Numbered from the stretch's first letter, positions 15,994 through 25,503 are shown. The stretch: 64,000 nt of DNA from JBJXGV01 sp046160485 (GCA_046160485.1 JBJXGV010000033.1:1-64000); one strand, 5' to 3'. The notes: generated from the letters alone by a model not told the origin. A program made the numbers and translations.

Positions 15994-18831
15994 TTACGCG
16001 TCGAGCGGATCGATCGCCTCCGGGTCGATGCCGAACTCGCGGATCGCCTCCGCGACGACGCCCAGTTTCACAGTGCCCTCGCGCGCAAGCGCCGACAGCG
16101 TCGCGACGACGATCGACTCGGCGTCGATCTCGAAGTGGCGGCGCAGATTCGCGCGCGTGTCGCTGCGGCCGTATCCGTCCGTGCCGAGCGCGACGAACGC
16201 GCGCCCGTCGCCGACGACCCAGCGCGCGATTCGGTCCGGCACCGCCTTCATGTAGTCGGACGCAGCGATGACGGGCCCCGGCGATTTCGCGAGCGCCGCG
16301 GTGACATACGGTACGCGCGGCTTGCTCTCGGGATGCAGGCGGTTCCAACGCTCGACGGAGAGCGCGTCACGCCGCAGCTCGCCGTAGCTCGTCGCACTCC
16401 ACACATCCGCGAGCACGCCGTACTTCGACGCGAGCATCTCTTGCGCCGTGATCGCCGCGCGCAAGATCGTGCCGCTGCCGAGAAGCTGCGCCCGCGCCGC
16501 CGCGCTCGCGCCCTTCGTCTTCGCGCCCGCACCGCCGCCCGACGCCGCGCGGAACTTGTAGATCCCGCGCAGAATCCCGTCCTCGACGCCTTCGGGCATC
16601 CTCGGCATCACGAGGTTCTCGTTGTAGAGCGTCAGGTAGTAGAAGATGTCCTCGCCGTTCGTGATCATGCGGCGCAGACCATCCTTGATGATCGTCGCCA
16701 TCTCGTAGCTCCACGCCGGATCGTACGTGATGCAGTTCGGCACGGTCGACGCGAGCACATGGCTGTGGCCGTCCTGGTGCTGCAAGCCTTCGCCGTTGAG
16801 CGTCGTGCGCCCCGCGGTCGCGCCGAGCAGAAACCCGCGCCCGCGCGCGTCGCCGAACGCCCACGCCAAGTCCGCCGTGCGCTGAAATCCGAACATCGAG
16901 TAGAAGATGTAGAACGGGATCATCGTTTCGCCGTGCGTGGCGTATGAAGTGCCGGCCGCGGCGAACGCCGCCATCGCGCCCGCTTCGTTGATTCCCTCCT
17001 CGAGAATCTGGCCGTCCTTCGCTTCGGCGTAACGGAGCAAGAGCTTCGAGTCGACCGGATCATAGAGCTGCCCGACCGACGAGTAGATCTTCACGTCGCG
17101 GAAGAGTGACTCCATTCCGAATGTGCGCGCCTCGTCGGGAATGATCGGGACGATGCGCTTGCCGATCGACGGGTCGCGCAGAAGCTCGCGCAGGAGCCGC
17201 ACGAACGCCATCGTCGTCGACGCCTCACGCGCTGCCGCGGGCGGCTTCGCGGTCGCCGCCTCGACGGTGCTCGCGGCGTCGGTCGTGCCGGTCGCTCGCG
17301 GCGCGCGCACGGACGCGGGCGGCACGAGCGCCGCGACCGGCGCGCTCGCGTCGGCCTCCGTGCCCGCGAGCAACTCGCTGTACACCGCGTCGCCCGGCAC
17401 CGCGATCACCTTCGCGCGCACGATGCGCCGCGGCACGAACCCGCCGAGCGCGCGCCGCCGCTCGATCAAGTACTCGATCTCCTCGCTCTTCGGTCCGGGA
17501 TGGTAGTAGGGCGGGTTGTCGAGCTGCGCGTCAGGAATCGGCAACTCGATGCGGTCGCGGAACGACTTCAGATCCGTGATCGCGAGGTGCTTCACCTGGT
17601 GCGTGATGTTGCGCCCCTCGGTCCCTTCGCCGAGCGTCCAGCCTTTCACCGTCTTCGCGAGGATCACGGTCGGCTGGCCCTTGTGCGACGTTGCGACTTT
17701 GTACGCCGCGTAGAGTTTCTTGTAGTCGTGCCCGCCGCGGCGAAGTTTGCGCAACTCCTCATCCGACAGATGCGCCACGAGCGCCTTGAGCTTTTCGTCG
17801 GGTCCGAAGAAGTGCTCGCGAATGTACGCGCCCGACTCGACCGAGTAGCGCTGCCACTCACCGTCGAGCGTGTCGTTCATCTTGTTGATCAGCACGCCGT
17901 CGACGTCGTTCGCCAGGAGCGAATCCCAGTCGCGCGACCAAATCACCTTGATGACATTCCAGCCCGCGCCGCGATAGAGCCCTTCGAGTTCCTGAATCAC
18001 CTTGCCGTTACCGCGCACGGGTCCGTCGAGACGCTGAAGATTGCAGTTCACGACGAACGTCAGGTTGTCGAGGTGCTCGCGACCCGCCAAGCCGAGCGCG
18101 GAACTCGACTCCGGCTCGTCCATCTCGCCGTCGCCGACGAACGCCCACACGCGCGAGCTCTTCGTGTCGCGAATGCCGCGCGCGTCGAGGTAGCGGTTGA
18201 AGCGCGCCTGGTGAATCGCTGTGAGCGGACCGAGGCCCATCGATACCGTCGGAAATTCCCAGAAGTCGGGCATGAGGCGCGGGTGCGGATACGACGAGAG
18301 CCCCACACCGCGCCGAACCTCGCGCCGGAAGTTATCGAGATGGCTTTCGTCGATGCGGCCCTCGAGGAATGCGCGCGCATACACACCCGGCGCGCCGTGC
18401 CCCTGGAAGAAAATCTGATCGCCGCTTCCGCCGTCGTCCTTGCCGCGGAAGAAGTGATTGAAGCCGACTTCGTAGAGGCTCGCCGACGAGGCGTACGTCG
18501 AGAGGTGGCCGCCGAGGCCCGGCGTACGCTCGTTCGCGCGCAGCACCATCACCGCCGCGTTCCATCGCACCATGCGGCGAATGCGCAGCTCGAGCTGTTC
18601 GTTACCGGGGAACGCCGGCTCCTGCTCGGGCGAGAGCGTGTTGATGTAGCGCGTCCGCACGAGCGGCGGGATGCCCATGTCGAGCATGCGCGCGCGCTTG
18701 AGCACCTTGTAGATGAGAAAGCGCGCGCGATCCTTGCCCGCGTTTTCGATGATCGAATCGAGCGCGTCGATCCACTCCTGCGTCTCTTCGTGATCGGCAT
18801 CGGGGAGTTGCTGTTTGAAGTCTTCAGTCAT
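15994..18831 (-). CDS. aceE: Pyruvate dehydrogenase E1, homodimeric (AceE)
   Basis: Decarboxylates pyruvate with thiamine diphosphate and acetylates the lipoyl arm of E2. ThDP motif: GDGEMDEPESSSALGLAGRE near residue 230, ending in NCNLQRLDGPVRGN. Other AceE landmarks: HLSTYASSASLYEVGFNHFF, GQGAPGVYAR-like FQGHGAPGVYARAFLEGR, GWTLGEGTEGRNITHQ, IPFYIFYSMFGFQR and LNGEGLQHQDGHSH. 945 residues against ~890 in E. coli; the excess is an Ala/Pro/Thr-rich linker near residues 490-545. GTG at 18834 and ATG at 18831 are both possible starts; SD is AGGAGGAG. No aceF or lpd is adjacent, so E2/E3 must be elsewhere. Preceded by a terminator-like hairpin in the leader. Confidence 0.95.
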   Translation of the reverse strand: MTEDFKQQLPDADHEETQEWIDALDSIIENAGKDRARFLIYKVLKRARMLDMGIPPLVRTRYINTLSPEQEPAFPGNEQLELRIRRMVRWNAAVMVLRANERTPGLGGHLSTYASSASLYEVGFNHFFRGKDDGGSGDQIFFQGHGAPGVYARAFLEGRIDESHLDNFRREVRRGVGLSSYPHPRLMPDFWEFPTVSMGLGPLTAIHQARFNRYLDARGIRDTKSSRVWAFVGDGEMDEPESSSALGLAGREHLDNLTFVVNCNLQRLDGPVRGNGKVIQELEGLYRGAGWNVIKVIWSRDWDSLLANDVDGVLINKMNDTLDGEWQRYSVESGAYIREHFFGPDEKLKALVAHLSDEELRKLRRGGHDYKKLYAAYKVATSHKGQPTVILAKTVKGWTLGEGTEGRNITHQVKHLAITDLKSFRDRIELPIPDAQLDNPPYYHPGPKSEEIEYLIERRRALGGFVPRRIVRAKVIAVPGDAVYSELLAGTEADASAPVAALVPPASVRAPRATGTTDAASTVEAATAKPPAAAREASTTMAFVRLLRELLRDPSIGKRIVPIIPDEARTFGMESLFRDVKIYSSVGQLYDPVDSKLLLRYAEAKDGQILEEGINEAGAMAAFAAAGTSYATHGETMIPFYIFYSMFGFQRTADLAWAFGDARGRGFLLGATAGRTTLNGEGLQHQDGHSHVLASTVPNCITYDPAWSYEMATIIKDGLRRMITNGEDIFYYLTLYNENLVMPRMPEGVEDGILRGIYKFRAASGGGAGAKTKGASAAARAQLLGSGTILRAAITAQEMLASKYGVLADVWSATSYGELRRDALSVERWNRLHPESKPRVPYVTAALAKSPGPVIAASDYMKAVPDRIARWVVGDGRAFVALGTDGYGRSDTRANLRRHFEIDAESIVVATLSALAREGTVKLGVVAEAIREFGIDPEAIDPLDA

Positions 18832-18850
18832 CACGCGTTCATCTCCTCCT

Positions 18851-18888
18851 AGAAAAATGGCTCGCCCGGTATTTCAGCGCGGGGAGCC
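18851..18888 (-). terminator. Terminator-like hairpin in the aceE leader (possible attenuator)
   Basis: On the minus strand a 9-bp stem with one bulged base (18888-18880 with 18868-18859, bulge at 18864, 11-base loop) is followed by ATTTTTCT and then directly by the aceE SD AGGAGGAG. It may terminate the lipoprotein operon ending at 19001, but aceE has no room for a promoter between it and its start, so aceE transcription must pass through it. A TTGACG -35-like box at 18952-18947 with a weak CAGGAT fits a start ~80 bases upstream of aceE. Confidence 0.6.
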
Positions 18889-19000
18889 ACAAAGCACTCG
18901 GAACGACTCGAAAGTTGCGGAACATCCTGAGTCACGGCGGGCGCTTCGTCAATAGGCGTTCAGCTCACGGCGGCTTCGCGCGCTTGGTCGGATCTCCACA

Positions 19001-19651
19001 CTAGCGAACGATGCCGCGACCGCCTTGGCGAGATCGTGGTGGCGGCGGAAGTGGCTTCGTCTGCAACGACGCGCGATCAAGCTCCGGCGGTAGCCCCTGC
19101 GGAAAGCGCGCGAACTTGCGCGCGGCGTAGAACGACTGCCAGTGCTCGCGCGCGATGCCGAGCTCGACATCGCGGGGGTCGACGCCTTCGCCGATTCCAC
19201 GCGACTGCGAGCTGATCGTGGTGATGGGTTCATACGACATCGCCGCCGACGTGAAGATCCCCGTCAGAATCCAGACGGGCGCGGAAATGAGCAGGCCGAA
19301 GCCGTGCGAGCCCGTCGAGAGAAGACCGGCGAGCGCCCATCCGCCACCCACTGCCGCGGGCGAGCTGTACGCCGCGATCTTCGCTTTCTTGACTCGTGCG
19401 ATCGCAAGCCCCACGAGTGAGTTTCCGTCGTGGAGGAAGATGCTGTCCGCCTCGATGGCGATGAGTTCTCCGCGCCAGCGGTGCGCCGGTGTCTCCGCCG
19501 CGCGCGTGTCGATCGTGACCCAGGCGCCGTACGTCTCGCGTTGCGCGTCGGCGGGGGAGACGAGGTAGCCCCGGCGCGCGCCGCTCGATGCGCAGCCAGA
19601 GAGCGCGAGCGCGCCGAGGATGAGGATCGCGCCGACGTTAGTCCTTCGCAT
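19001..19651 (-). CDS. Small lipoprotein, function unknown
   Basis: 216 residues with a clear lipobox (LILGALALSGC) giving a mature N-terminal CASSGARRG. Mid-protein there is GELIAIEADSIFLHDGNSLV, a strand pattern resembling an Sm-like or SH3-like barrel of RNA-free, envelope type, followed by a hydrophobic Gly/Ala/Ser segment (SSPAAVGGGWALAGLL) and a second (GFGLLISAPVWILTGIF). The C-terminus is Pro/Arg-rich. The ATG overlaps the end of the upstream lipoprotein gene by 14 bases, so the pair is co-translated. I do not recognise the family. Confidence 0.65.
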   Translation of the reverse strand: MRRTNVGAILILGALALSGCASSGARRGYLVSPADAQRETYGAWVTIDTRAAETPAHRWRGELIAIEADSIFLHDGNSLVGLAIARVKKAKIAAYSSPAAVGGGWALAGLLSTGSHGFGLLISAPVWILTGIFTSAAMSYEPITTISSQSRGIGEGVDPRDVELGIAREHWQSFYAARKFARFPQGLPPELDRASLQTKPLPPPPRSRQGGRGIVR

Positions 19652-21227
19652 AGCGGCTTCCCCAGAACGCAGCTTCCATCGTGGGTTCCTGCGCCGCGAA
19701 CTCGGGCGCCATCGCGCGCAGCGAACCCTCCGGATCGAACAGGATTCGCGCGAGTCGCGCAGGGTCTTCCTCGGCGAGCCACTCTTGCCGCATCCACTCG
19801 ATGTAGTAACCGCGGCTTTCGAGGAAGTAGTCGTAGTTTTCCGGGTGCGCGGGGAGCGGGAATCGCAGCGTGATTGCGTCGCCTGGATACGTGACGAGTG
19901 CATCGCCGCCGTCTCGAAGACTCTCGAGCGCGTTGCCATCCGGTGCGCCGTCGCGCGCCGCTTCGATCGGCGCGATGCGCACCGGCTCGACCTCGTCGCG
20001 GAGCCGCACGAGCGCAACGGAATCGATCCGGTAGAGGCCGCGCGCCATGCGCAAGCGCAGACGATCCGGTGCCGGTTGCGGGAGGATCGCCGCGTGAGCG
20101 TCGCTGGCGAGCGGACCCGACTCGTCGATGCGCGCGACGCATCGCCACTCGCCGTCCGCGCTCGGCGCGAATATTTCGATTCCGCCGAGCGCGCGCGACA
20201 GTCCGTCGACGGCGCGCACCGCGAGCGAGTCGCCGCGCTCGAGCCGCGCGAACCACTCGCCCGCCGACGCGCCCATGTACGCGAGCGTCTGATAGAACAC
20301 GTACGTCGAGAGAAGCGTCTGCCGCGCGGTGAGCGCGAGCGCCCACTCTCCATCGAGCTGGCCGTCGAACTCGATTTCGATTTCCTCGCGCGCGCCCAAG
20401 TCCGAGGGATCCGCGCGCGTGAATCGCTCGTCGCCGTCCGCGCGGCGAAGAAGCGCGGCGCAGTCGCCTTCCGGTGCGATGCAGCGCGTCGGCGCAAGTG
20501 CTTCGCCGGTGTCCCAGTACTCGCCGCTCGTCGTCGCGAAGACGCGCCCGCCGCGCGCGCGCGGCGCCGCGAGCAGCGCGACATGGCGCACGACATGCGT
20601 CTCGAGCGCCTCGTTCTTCATCTCGATCGCGAGGTCCTCGCCGCGTGGCGCGACGCCCAAGAGCGCGTCGACATCGCTCGCTTCGAGCGACGGCGCGATG
20701 CTCGACGAGAATCCCTCCGCGACGAGCGCGGTCCCTCCGCCCCGCTCAACGTAAAACGTCGGACACGATCCGAAACACGCCTTCGGATTCTGGATGCAAT
20801 ACGCGGTGAGGACGACCGATGCCGCCGTCACGATCGCGAGCAGTGCGACCGAGAGCGAAGGATGCGTATCGTTCGTCTCGAAGATCGCGACGGAATCGAT
20901 CGGGACACTGAACACGCCGGCCGCGATCACGGTGCGGTTCGCGTCGCGGAGTTCGCCCGTCCCGGTGACGACGCGGGTCGTGTCGTCGATGTCCCACGGC
21001 GAGAGCACGTAGACGCGGCCGTCGCGCGTGTGCGCCTTCAAAGACCACGACATCTCGTTCACGTGCGCGACATCCGCCGGCGTGTAGGTCTTGCGAACGA
21101 GTTTGCGGGCGCATCCTCCCGAGGGGAACGCGACGAGGAGGATCAAGAGCCCGCCGAGGGCGCGGCGCGCCGGGCCGAAACCGGAGGCGCGCGGCCGGCG
21201 CCGGGGGGTGTCGAAGGACTCGGCCAC
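19638..21227 (-). CDS. Large lipoprotein, function unknown
   Basis: About 529 residues from a GTG at 21227; the frame stays open further upstream but enters a low-complexity GC tract that is unlikely to be coding. Lipobox LLILLVAFPSGGC gives a mature CARKLVRK. Next comes a ~70-residue all-beta region (DGRVYVLSPWDIDDTTRVVT), one hydrophobic helix (LSVALLAIVTAASVVLTAYC), then a Cys pair in ACFGSCPTFYVERG and a long mixed region of strand-like segments to the end. No enzyme motif seen. It is translationally coupled to the second lipoprotein, so the two probably form one envelope complex. Confidence 0.65.
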   Translation of the reverse strand: MAESFDTPRRRPRASGFGPARRALGGLLILLVAFPSGGCARKLVRKTYTPADVAHVNEMSWSLKAHTRDGRVYVLSPWDIDDTTRVVTGTGELRDANRTVIAAGVFSVPIDSVAIFETNDTHPSLSVALLAIVTAASVVLTAYCIQNPKACFGSCPTFYVERGGGTALVAEGFSSSIAPSLEASDVDALLGVAPRGEDLAIEMKNEALETHVVRHVALLAAPRARGGRVFATTSGEYWDTGEALAPTRCIAPEGDCAALLRRADGDERFTRADPSDLGAREEIEIEFDGQLDGEWALALTARQTLLSTYVFYQTLAYMGASAGEWFARLERGDSLAVRAVDGLSRALGGIEIFAPSADGEWRCVARIDESGPLASDAHAAILPQPAPDRLRLRMARGLYRIDSVALVRLRDEVEPVRIAPIEAARDGAPDGNALESLRDGGDALVTYPGDAITLRFPLPAHPENYDYFLESRGYYIEWMRQEWLAEEDPARLARILFDPEGSLRAMAPEFAAQEPTMEAAFWGSRYAKD

Positions 21228-21289
21228 GCAATCACAGTAGCGCCGCCGCAGGCAGGGCGCTACGAATTCGCGCGGGCGTGGCGCGTCGC

Positions 21290-21362
21290 GTAGCCCGCGC
21301 CGCGCACGCCGCACCGCGCACCGGCCACGCACGGCGCGCACCGCGCACACCGCGCGCACCGC
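21290..21362. repeat. GC-only low-complexity tract upstream of the S9 peptidase gene
   Basis: Made almost wholly of CGCGCACC/GCGCAC-type units in imperfect tandem, between divergent genes. A similar tract of CACGCCGCG units stands before the M1 peptidase gene at 49672-49707. No coding sense. Confidence 0.6.
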
Positions 21363-21366
21363 GTGA

Positions 21367-21395
21367 TTGAGCTTCCGCAGGGAGCGTGCGATACT
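21367..21395 (+). promoter_or_regulatory. Sigma-70-type promoter for the S9 peptidase operon
   Basis: TTGAGC (21367-21372), 17-base spacer, GATACT (21390-21395), ~80 bases before the ATG at 21474. Confidence 0.55.
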
Positions 21396-21473
21396 GCGCT
21401 CCTCGTTTCCCGTTCCCGCGGGAATCGATCGATCACGGCACCGCTCTTAAGGCTCCCCACGCGGAGGAACTCC

Positions 21474-23675
21474 ATGCTTCATCGCTCTTGCCGGCCCGCG
21501 CGCGTCGCGCACGTCGCGCGCGTTCGATCACTCGCTCGATTCGCTCTCATCGCTTTCGTCGCCGCGGCGTTGTTCGCGCCCGCGCGGATCGCGATGACAC
21601 AGGAACTCTCGGCGCCCGAGAAGATGACGCCGCCGCCGGGTCCGCACGGATTCGGCGCGACCGATCTGTGGGCGATGCATCGCATCGGTGAGGCGGCGCC
21701 GTCGCCGGATGGCGCGTGGGTCGTCTACAGCGTCGGCGTCTACGATGTCGCGGCGAACTCGAGCACCAAGAATCTCTGGCTCGTCTCCGCCGACGGTAAG
21801 ACGACGCGGCAGCTCACGACGACGAAGGCGAAGGACTACGCTCCCGAGTGGCTTCCCGACGGCAAGACGATCGCGTTCATCTCGACGCGCACCGGTTCGA
21901 CGCAGATCTGGGCGATTCGCGTCGGCGGCGGCGAGGCGTGGCAAGTGAGCGATCTGCCGGTCGACATCGACAACGTGCGCTGGTCGCCGGTCGACGGCGC
22001 GTGCGCGTTCACCGCCGAGGTGTACGCCGACGCGCCCGATCTGCAAGCGACCGCGGATCGCGATGCGAAGCTCGCTGGCGACAAGGTGCAAGCGCGCCTC
22101 TACGACAGCATCATGATGCGTCACTGGGATACCTGGGAGACCGGGAAGCGCAATCACATCTTCGTCGCGAAGGTGAAGGACTGGAAACTCGACGGCGCGC
22201 CGGTCGACATCATGAAGGGCGCCCAGATCGATTCGCCTTCGCGGCCGTTCGGCGGTCGGGAGGAGTTCGGTTGGTCGCCCGACGGCAAGGAGATTGCGTT
22301 CACCGGCAAAGAGAAGAAGAACGACGCGCCGCGCACCGACAACGACATCTACATCGCGAAGGCGGACGGGTCGGGGTTCATCTGCGTGACCGAGTCGAAC
22401 GAAGCGATGGATTCGTCGCCGGTGTATTCGCCCGACGGCGGCACGATCGCGTACCTCGCGATGCGGCGGCCGGGATACGAATCGGATCGCTACGCGATCA
22501 CGCTGCGCGATCGCGCGACCGGCAAGACGCGGCAGATCGCGGACAATTGGGATCGCTCCGCGGCGTCGCTTGCGTGGTCGAGCGACGGCAAGAGCCTCTT
22601 CGTCACGGCAGACGAAACGGCGCGCGTGAAGATCTTCCGCGTCGATGTCGCGAGCGAAAAGGTGACGACGGTTCTGGCGGATCACTACAACGCGGGCGTC
22701 AGCGTGGCGAAGACGCCCTCCGGCGACCGCCTCATCTTCACGCAGGATTCGTACACGAGCCCGGCGAACGTCTGGAGCGTGAACGCGGACGGCTCCGATG
22801 CGCGCGCGCTCACCGATGGAAACAGCGCGCGCCTGAAGGACGTCGGCCTCTCGACGCCTGAGGAGTTCTGGTACGAAGGCGCGGCCGGCGATCAGGTACA
22901 CGGTTGGATCTTCAAACCCGTTGGCTACGTCGAAGGGCAGAAGTACCCGGTTGCGTACCTGATCCACGGCGGGCCGCAGGGCTCGTTCAACGATCACTTT
23001 CACTACCGCTGGAATCCGCAGTGCTACGCGGGCGCGGGCTACGCGGTGGTGACGGTCGACTTCCATGGCTCCACCGGCTATGGGCAAGCGTTCACGGATG
23101 CGATCAACAAGGACTGGGGCGGCAAGCCGTACGAAGACGTGATCAAGGGAATCGACTACGCGCTTGCGAACTACTCGTACCTCGACGGCTCGCGCGTCTG
23201 CGCGCTCGGCGCGTCGTACGGCGGCTACATGGTTTTCTGGCTCGCGGGCCACACCGATCGCTTCAAGTGTCTCGTCGCGCACGACGGTTCGTTCGACGAG
23301 GTGAGCGCGTACTACTCGACCGAGGAGTTGTGGTTCCCCGAGTGGGAATACGGCGGACCGCCGTGGGATCCGAAGGCGCGCGAGGTCTACGAGAAGTGGT
23401 CGCCCGAGCGCTTCGTCGCGAACTGGAAAACGCCGATGCTCGTCATTCACGGCGGCAAGGATTACCGGCTGGTCGAGACGGAAGGGATGGCGGCGTTCAC
23501 CGCGCTTCAGCGTCTCGGCGTTCCGTCGAAGTTCCTGCATTTCCCGGATGAGAATCACTGGGTGCTCAAGCCGCAGAACGGATTGTTGTGGCACCAAACG
23601 GTGCTCGGGTGGCTCGACCAGTGGGCGAAGAACGACCGCGTCGCCGCGAAGAAGCCGGGCCGCGGCGCGCAGTGA
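21474..23675 (+). CDS. Exported S9-family serine peptidase (DPP/acylaminoacyl type)
   Basis: 733 residues from the ATG with GGAGG six bases upstream. A signal peptide (FALIAFVAAALFAPARIAM) exports it. Residues ~60-450 are a WD40-like propeller with repeated PSPDG, WLPDGKTIAF, WSPDGKEIAF and YSPDGGTIAY blades. The alpha/beta-hydrolase domain follows, with oxyanion-side HGGPQGSFND, nucleophile in GASYGG, acid in HGGKDYR and base in DENHW, so the triad is complete. It would cleave short peptides in the periplasm or outside the cell. It lies 37 bases before pepD, forming a peptide-degradation unit. Confidence 0.93.
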   Translation: MLHRSCRPARVAHVARVRSLARFALIAFVAAALFAPARIAMTQELSAPEKMTPPPGPHGFGATDLWAMHRIGEAAPSPDGAWVVYSVGVYDVAANSSTKNLWLVSADGKTTRQLTTTKAKDYAPEWLPDGKTIAFISTRTGSTQIWAIRVGGGEAWQVSDLPVDIDNVRWSPVDGACAFTAEVYADAPDLQATADRDAKLAGDKVQARLYDSIMMRHWDTWETGKRNHIFVAKVKDWKLDGAPVDIMKGAQIDSPSRPFGGREEFGWSPDGKEIAFTGKEKKNDAPRTDNDIYIAKADGSGFICVTESNEAMDSSPVYSPDGGTIAYLAMRRPGYESDRYAITLRDRATGKTRQIADNWDRSAASLAWSSDGKSLFVTADETARVKIFRVDVASEKVTTVLADHYNAGVSVAKTPSGDRLIFTQDSYTSPANVWSVNADGSDARALTDGNSARLKDVGLSTPEEFWYEGAAGDQVHGWIFKPVGYVEGQKYPVAYLIHGGPQGSFNDHFHYRWNPQCYAGAGYAVVTVDFHGSTGYGQAFTDAINKDWGGKPYEDVIKGIDYALANYSYLDGSRVCALGASYGGYMVFWLAGHTDRFKCLVAHDGSFDEVSAYYSTEELWFPEWEYGGPPWDPKAREVYEKWSPERFVANWKTPMLVIHGGKDYRLVETEGMAAFTALQRLGVPSKFLHFPDENHWVLKPQNGLLWHQTVLGWLDQWAKNDRVAAKKPGRGAQ

Positions 23676-23712
23676 CGCGCGCGGTGGCCGCAAACACGAC
23701 AGAACAGGAGCG

Positions 23713-25212
23713 ATGACGATGGCGAGTGTGCTTGAGGCGCTACAGCCGGCGAGTATCTGGCGCGAGTTCGACGCGCTGACACGGATTCCGCGTCCGTCGA
23801 AGGACGAGGCGCGCGTGCGCGCGCACGTAAAGGGACTCTTCGCGGGACGCGGTTGGGAGATTCGCGAGGACGCGACCGGGAACATGGTCGTGCGCGTGCC
23901 GGCGACGGCGGGGCATGAGCGCGCGCCCGTCACGATCCTGCAGGCGCACCTCGACATGGTGTGCGAGAAAAACTCCGACACGGTTTTCGACTGGGACAAG
24001 GACGCGCTCAACGTTTGGATCGACGGCGATTGGGTGAAGGCGCGCGGCACGACGCTCGGCGCGGACAACGGCATCGGCGTCGCGGCGGCGATCGCGTCGG
24101 CGCTCGACGCGAGCGTCACGCACGGCCCGCTCGAGCTTCTTTTCACCGTCGACGAAGAGACCGGGCTCACCGGCGCGATGGGGCTCGATGGCGCGATGTT
24201 GGCGGGGCGGCGCCTCATCAACATGGACTCGGAGGAAGACGGCGTTCTCTACGTCGGCTGCTCGGGCGGCTGTAACTCGACGCTGACGTTCGACGCGGAG
24301 ATGGTCGCGCCTCCGGCCGGCGCCGAGGGTGCGGTCGTGCGCGTTACGGGGCTTGCGGGCGGGCACTCCGGCGGCGAAATCCACGAGAACCGCGGCAACG
24401 CGATCAAAGTGCTCACGCGATTCCTCGCGCGCGCACTCGGCGGCGCGGCGGAGGCGGGCGCAAAGGGGGGTGACGACCTCGCGGTCGAGCTGGCGTCCGT
24501 CAGCGGCGGCAACAAGCACAACGCGATTCCGCGCGAGGCGGAGGCGGCGCTCGCGATTCCCCCAGGGCGCATCGCAGCACTCACGGCGCTCGCGGCGAGT
24601 GAGCGCGATCGCGCGCTCGTCGAGTTCGCGACGAGCGATCCGGGGCTTTCGATCACGGTGACGGCGGCGGCGGTGCCGGCGCGCGTCATGGCGCGGCGCG
24701 ATCGCGACCGGCTCGTCGCGCTTTTCGCCGCGCTTCCCTCCGGCGTGCTCGCGATGAGCCGCGACATCCGCGGCCTCGTCGAGACGTCGAACAACCTCGC
24801 GAGCGTGCGCACGGACGGCGCGCGCGTCGTCATCGTCACGAGCAGCCGCTCGTCGGTGCCGCCGGCGCTGCGCGCAACACTCGACACCGTTGCCGCCGCG
24901 GCGCGGCTTGCGGGTGCGCGACCCAACGAGAGCGACGGCTATCCCGGGTGGCAGCCGAACATGGCATCGCCGCTGCTCGCCGTATGCAAGCGTGTCTTCT
25001 CGCAGCTTTACGGGCGCGAACCGGGTGTCGCCGCGATTCACGCGGGCCTCGAGACGGGCCTTATCGGCAAGAAAATTCCCGGCATCGACATGATCTCGTA
25101 CGGGCCGGAGATCAAAGGGCCGCACTCGCCGGATGAGCGCGTTCAGATTTCGAGCGTCGCGCGCTTCTGGGAGTACCACAAGGCGGTGCTCGCGGCGTTG
25201 GCGGCCGCGTGA
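23713..25212 (+). CDS. pepD: Cytosolic nonspecific dipeptidase PepD (M20)
   Basis: 499 residues. Two-zinc M20 motifs are visible: QAHLDMV (His and Asp), TTLGADNGIGVAAA (bridging Asp), DEETGLTGAMGLD (general base Glu and ligand), INMDSEEDG, and C-terminal HAGLETGLIGKK. A PepD-type dimerisation insert carries GLAGGHSGGEIHENRGNAIK. It hydrolyses dipeptides, including Xaa-His, in the cytoplasm, completing the work of the exported S9 enzyme upstream. AGGAG fits the second ATG (23719) better by spacing, so the start may be two codons later. Confidence 0.92.
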   Translation: MTMASVLEALQPASIWREFDALTRIPRPSKDEARVRAHVKGLFAGRGWEIREDATGNMVVRVPATAGHERAPVTILQAHLDMVCEKNSDTVFDWDKDALNVWIDGDWVKARGTTLGADNGIGVAAAIASALDASVTHGPLELLFTVDEETGLTGAMGLDGAMLAGRRLINMDSEEDGVLYVGCSGGCNSTLTFDAEMVAPPAGAEGAVVRVTGLAGGHSGGEIHENRGNAIKVLTRFLARALGGAAEAGAKGGDDLAVELASVSGGNKHNAIPREAEAALAIPPGRIAALTALAASERDRALVEFATSDPGLSITVTAAAVPARVMARRDRDRLVALFAALPSGVLAMSRDIRGLVETSNNLASVRTDGARVVIVTSSRSSVPPALRATLDTVAAAARLAGARPNESDGYPGWQPNMASPLLAVCKRVFSQLYGREPGVAAIHAGLETGLIGKKIPGIDMISYGPEIKGPHSPDERVQISSVARFWEYHKAVLAALAAA

Positions 25213-25257
25213 CGCCGCGCACGCGCCATCACATCCATCCTTAGGGGAGCCCATCGT

Positions 25258-25503
25258 ATGTGCCCCATCCAAATCGTCATCGGCGACAACGGCCCCATTC
25301 GCGTGCTCGGCGATGACATCGTGATCAAGGATATGAGCGGGAAAACGTACGACATCGCGGGGCGCACGAAGGTGTCGCTCTGCCGCTGCGGGCTCTCGCG
25401 AAACAAGCCGTTCTGCGACGGGGAGCACAAAGGCGGCGGATTCGAGTCGAAGTGCGAGGCGTTCGCATTGCCGCCGCCCGCGCCGCCCGCGCCGCGCCCA
25501 TAG
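25258..25503 (+). CDS. CDGSH-type iron-sulfur protein
   Basis: 81 residues. CRCGLSRNKPFCDGEH is the 3Cys-1His cluster-binding motif of CDGSH (mitoNEET-like) proteins; the usual Ser before His is Glu here. An N-terminal strand region (IQIVIGDNGPIRVLGDDIVI) precedes it and the C-terminus is a Pro/Ala tail. Only one motif, so it probably binds one [2Fe-2S] per chain and acts in electron or cluster transfer. Its TAG stop overlaps the GTG of the next gene (TAGTG). Confidence 0.9.
   Translation: MCPIQIVIGDNGPIRVLGDDIVIKDMSGKTYDIAGRTKVSLCRCGLSRNKPFCDGEHKGGGFESKCEAFALPPPAPPAPRP

Noticed and set aside
18834..18842. Three-codon leader ORF ATG-AAC-GCG-TGA overlapping the aceE start
   Set aside because: The SD abuts its ATG with no spacer, so it is probably not translated.
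21528..24224. Minus-strand frame of ~900 codons opposite the S9 peptidase
   Set aside because: No family motif and Arg/Val-rich composition; the plus strand carries complete catalytic motifs.
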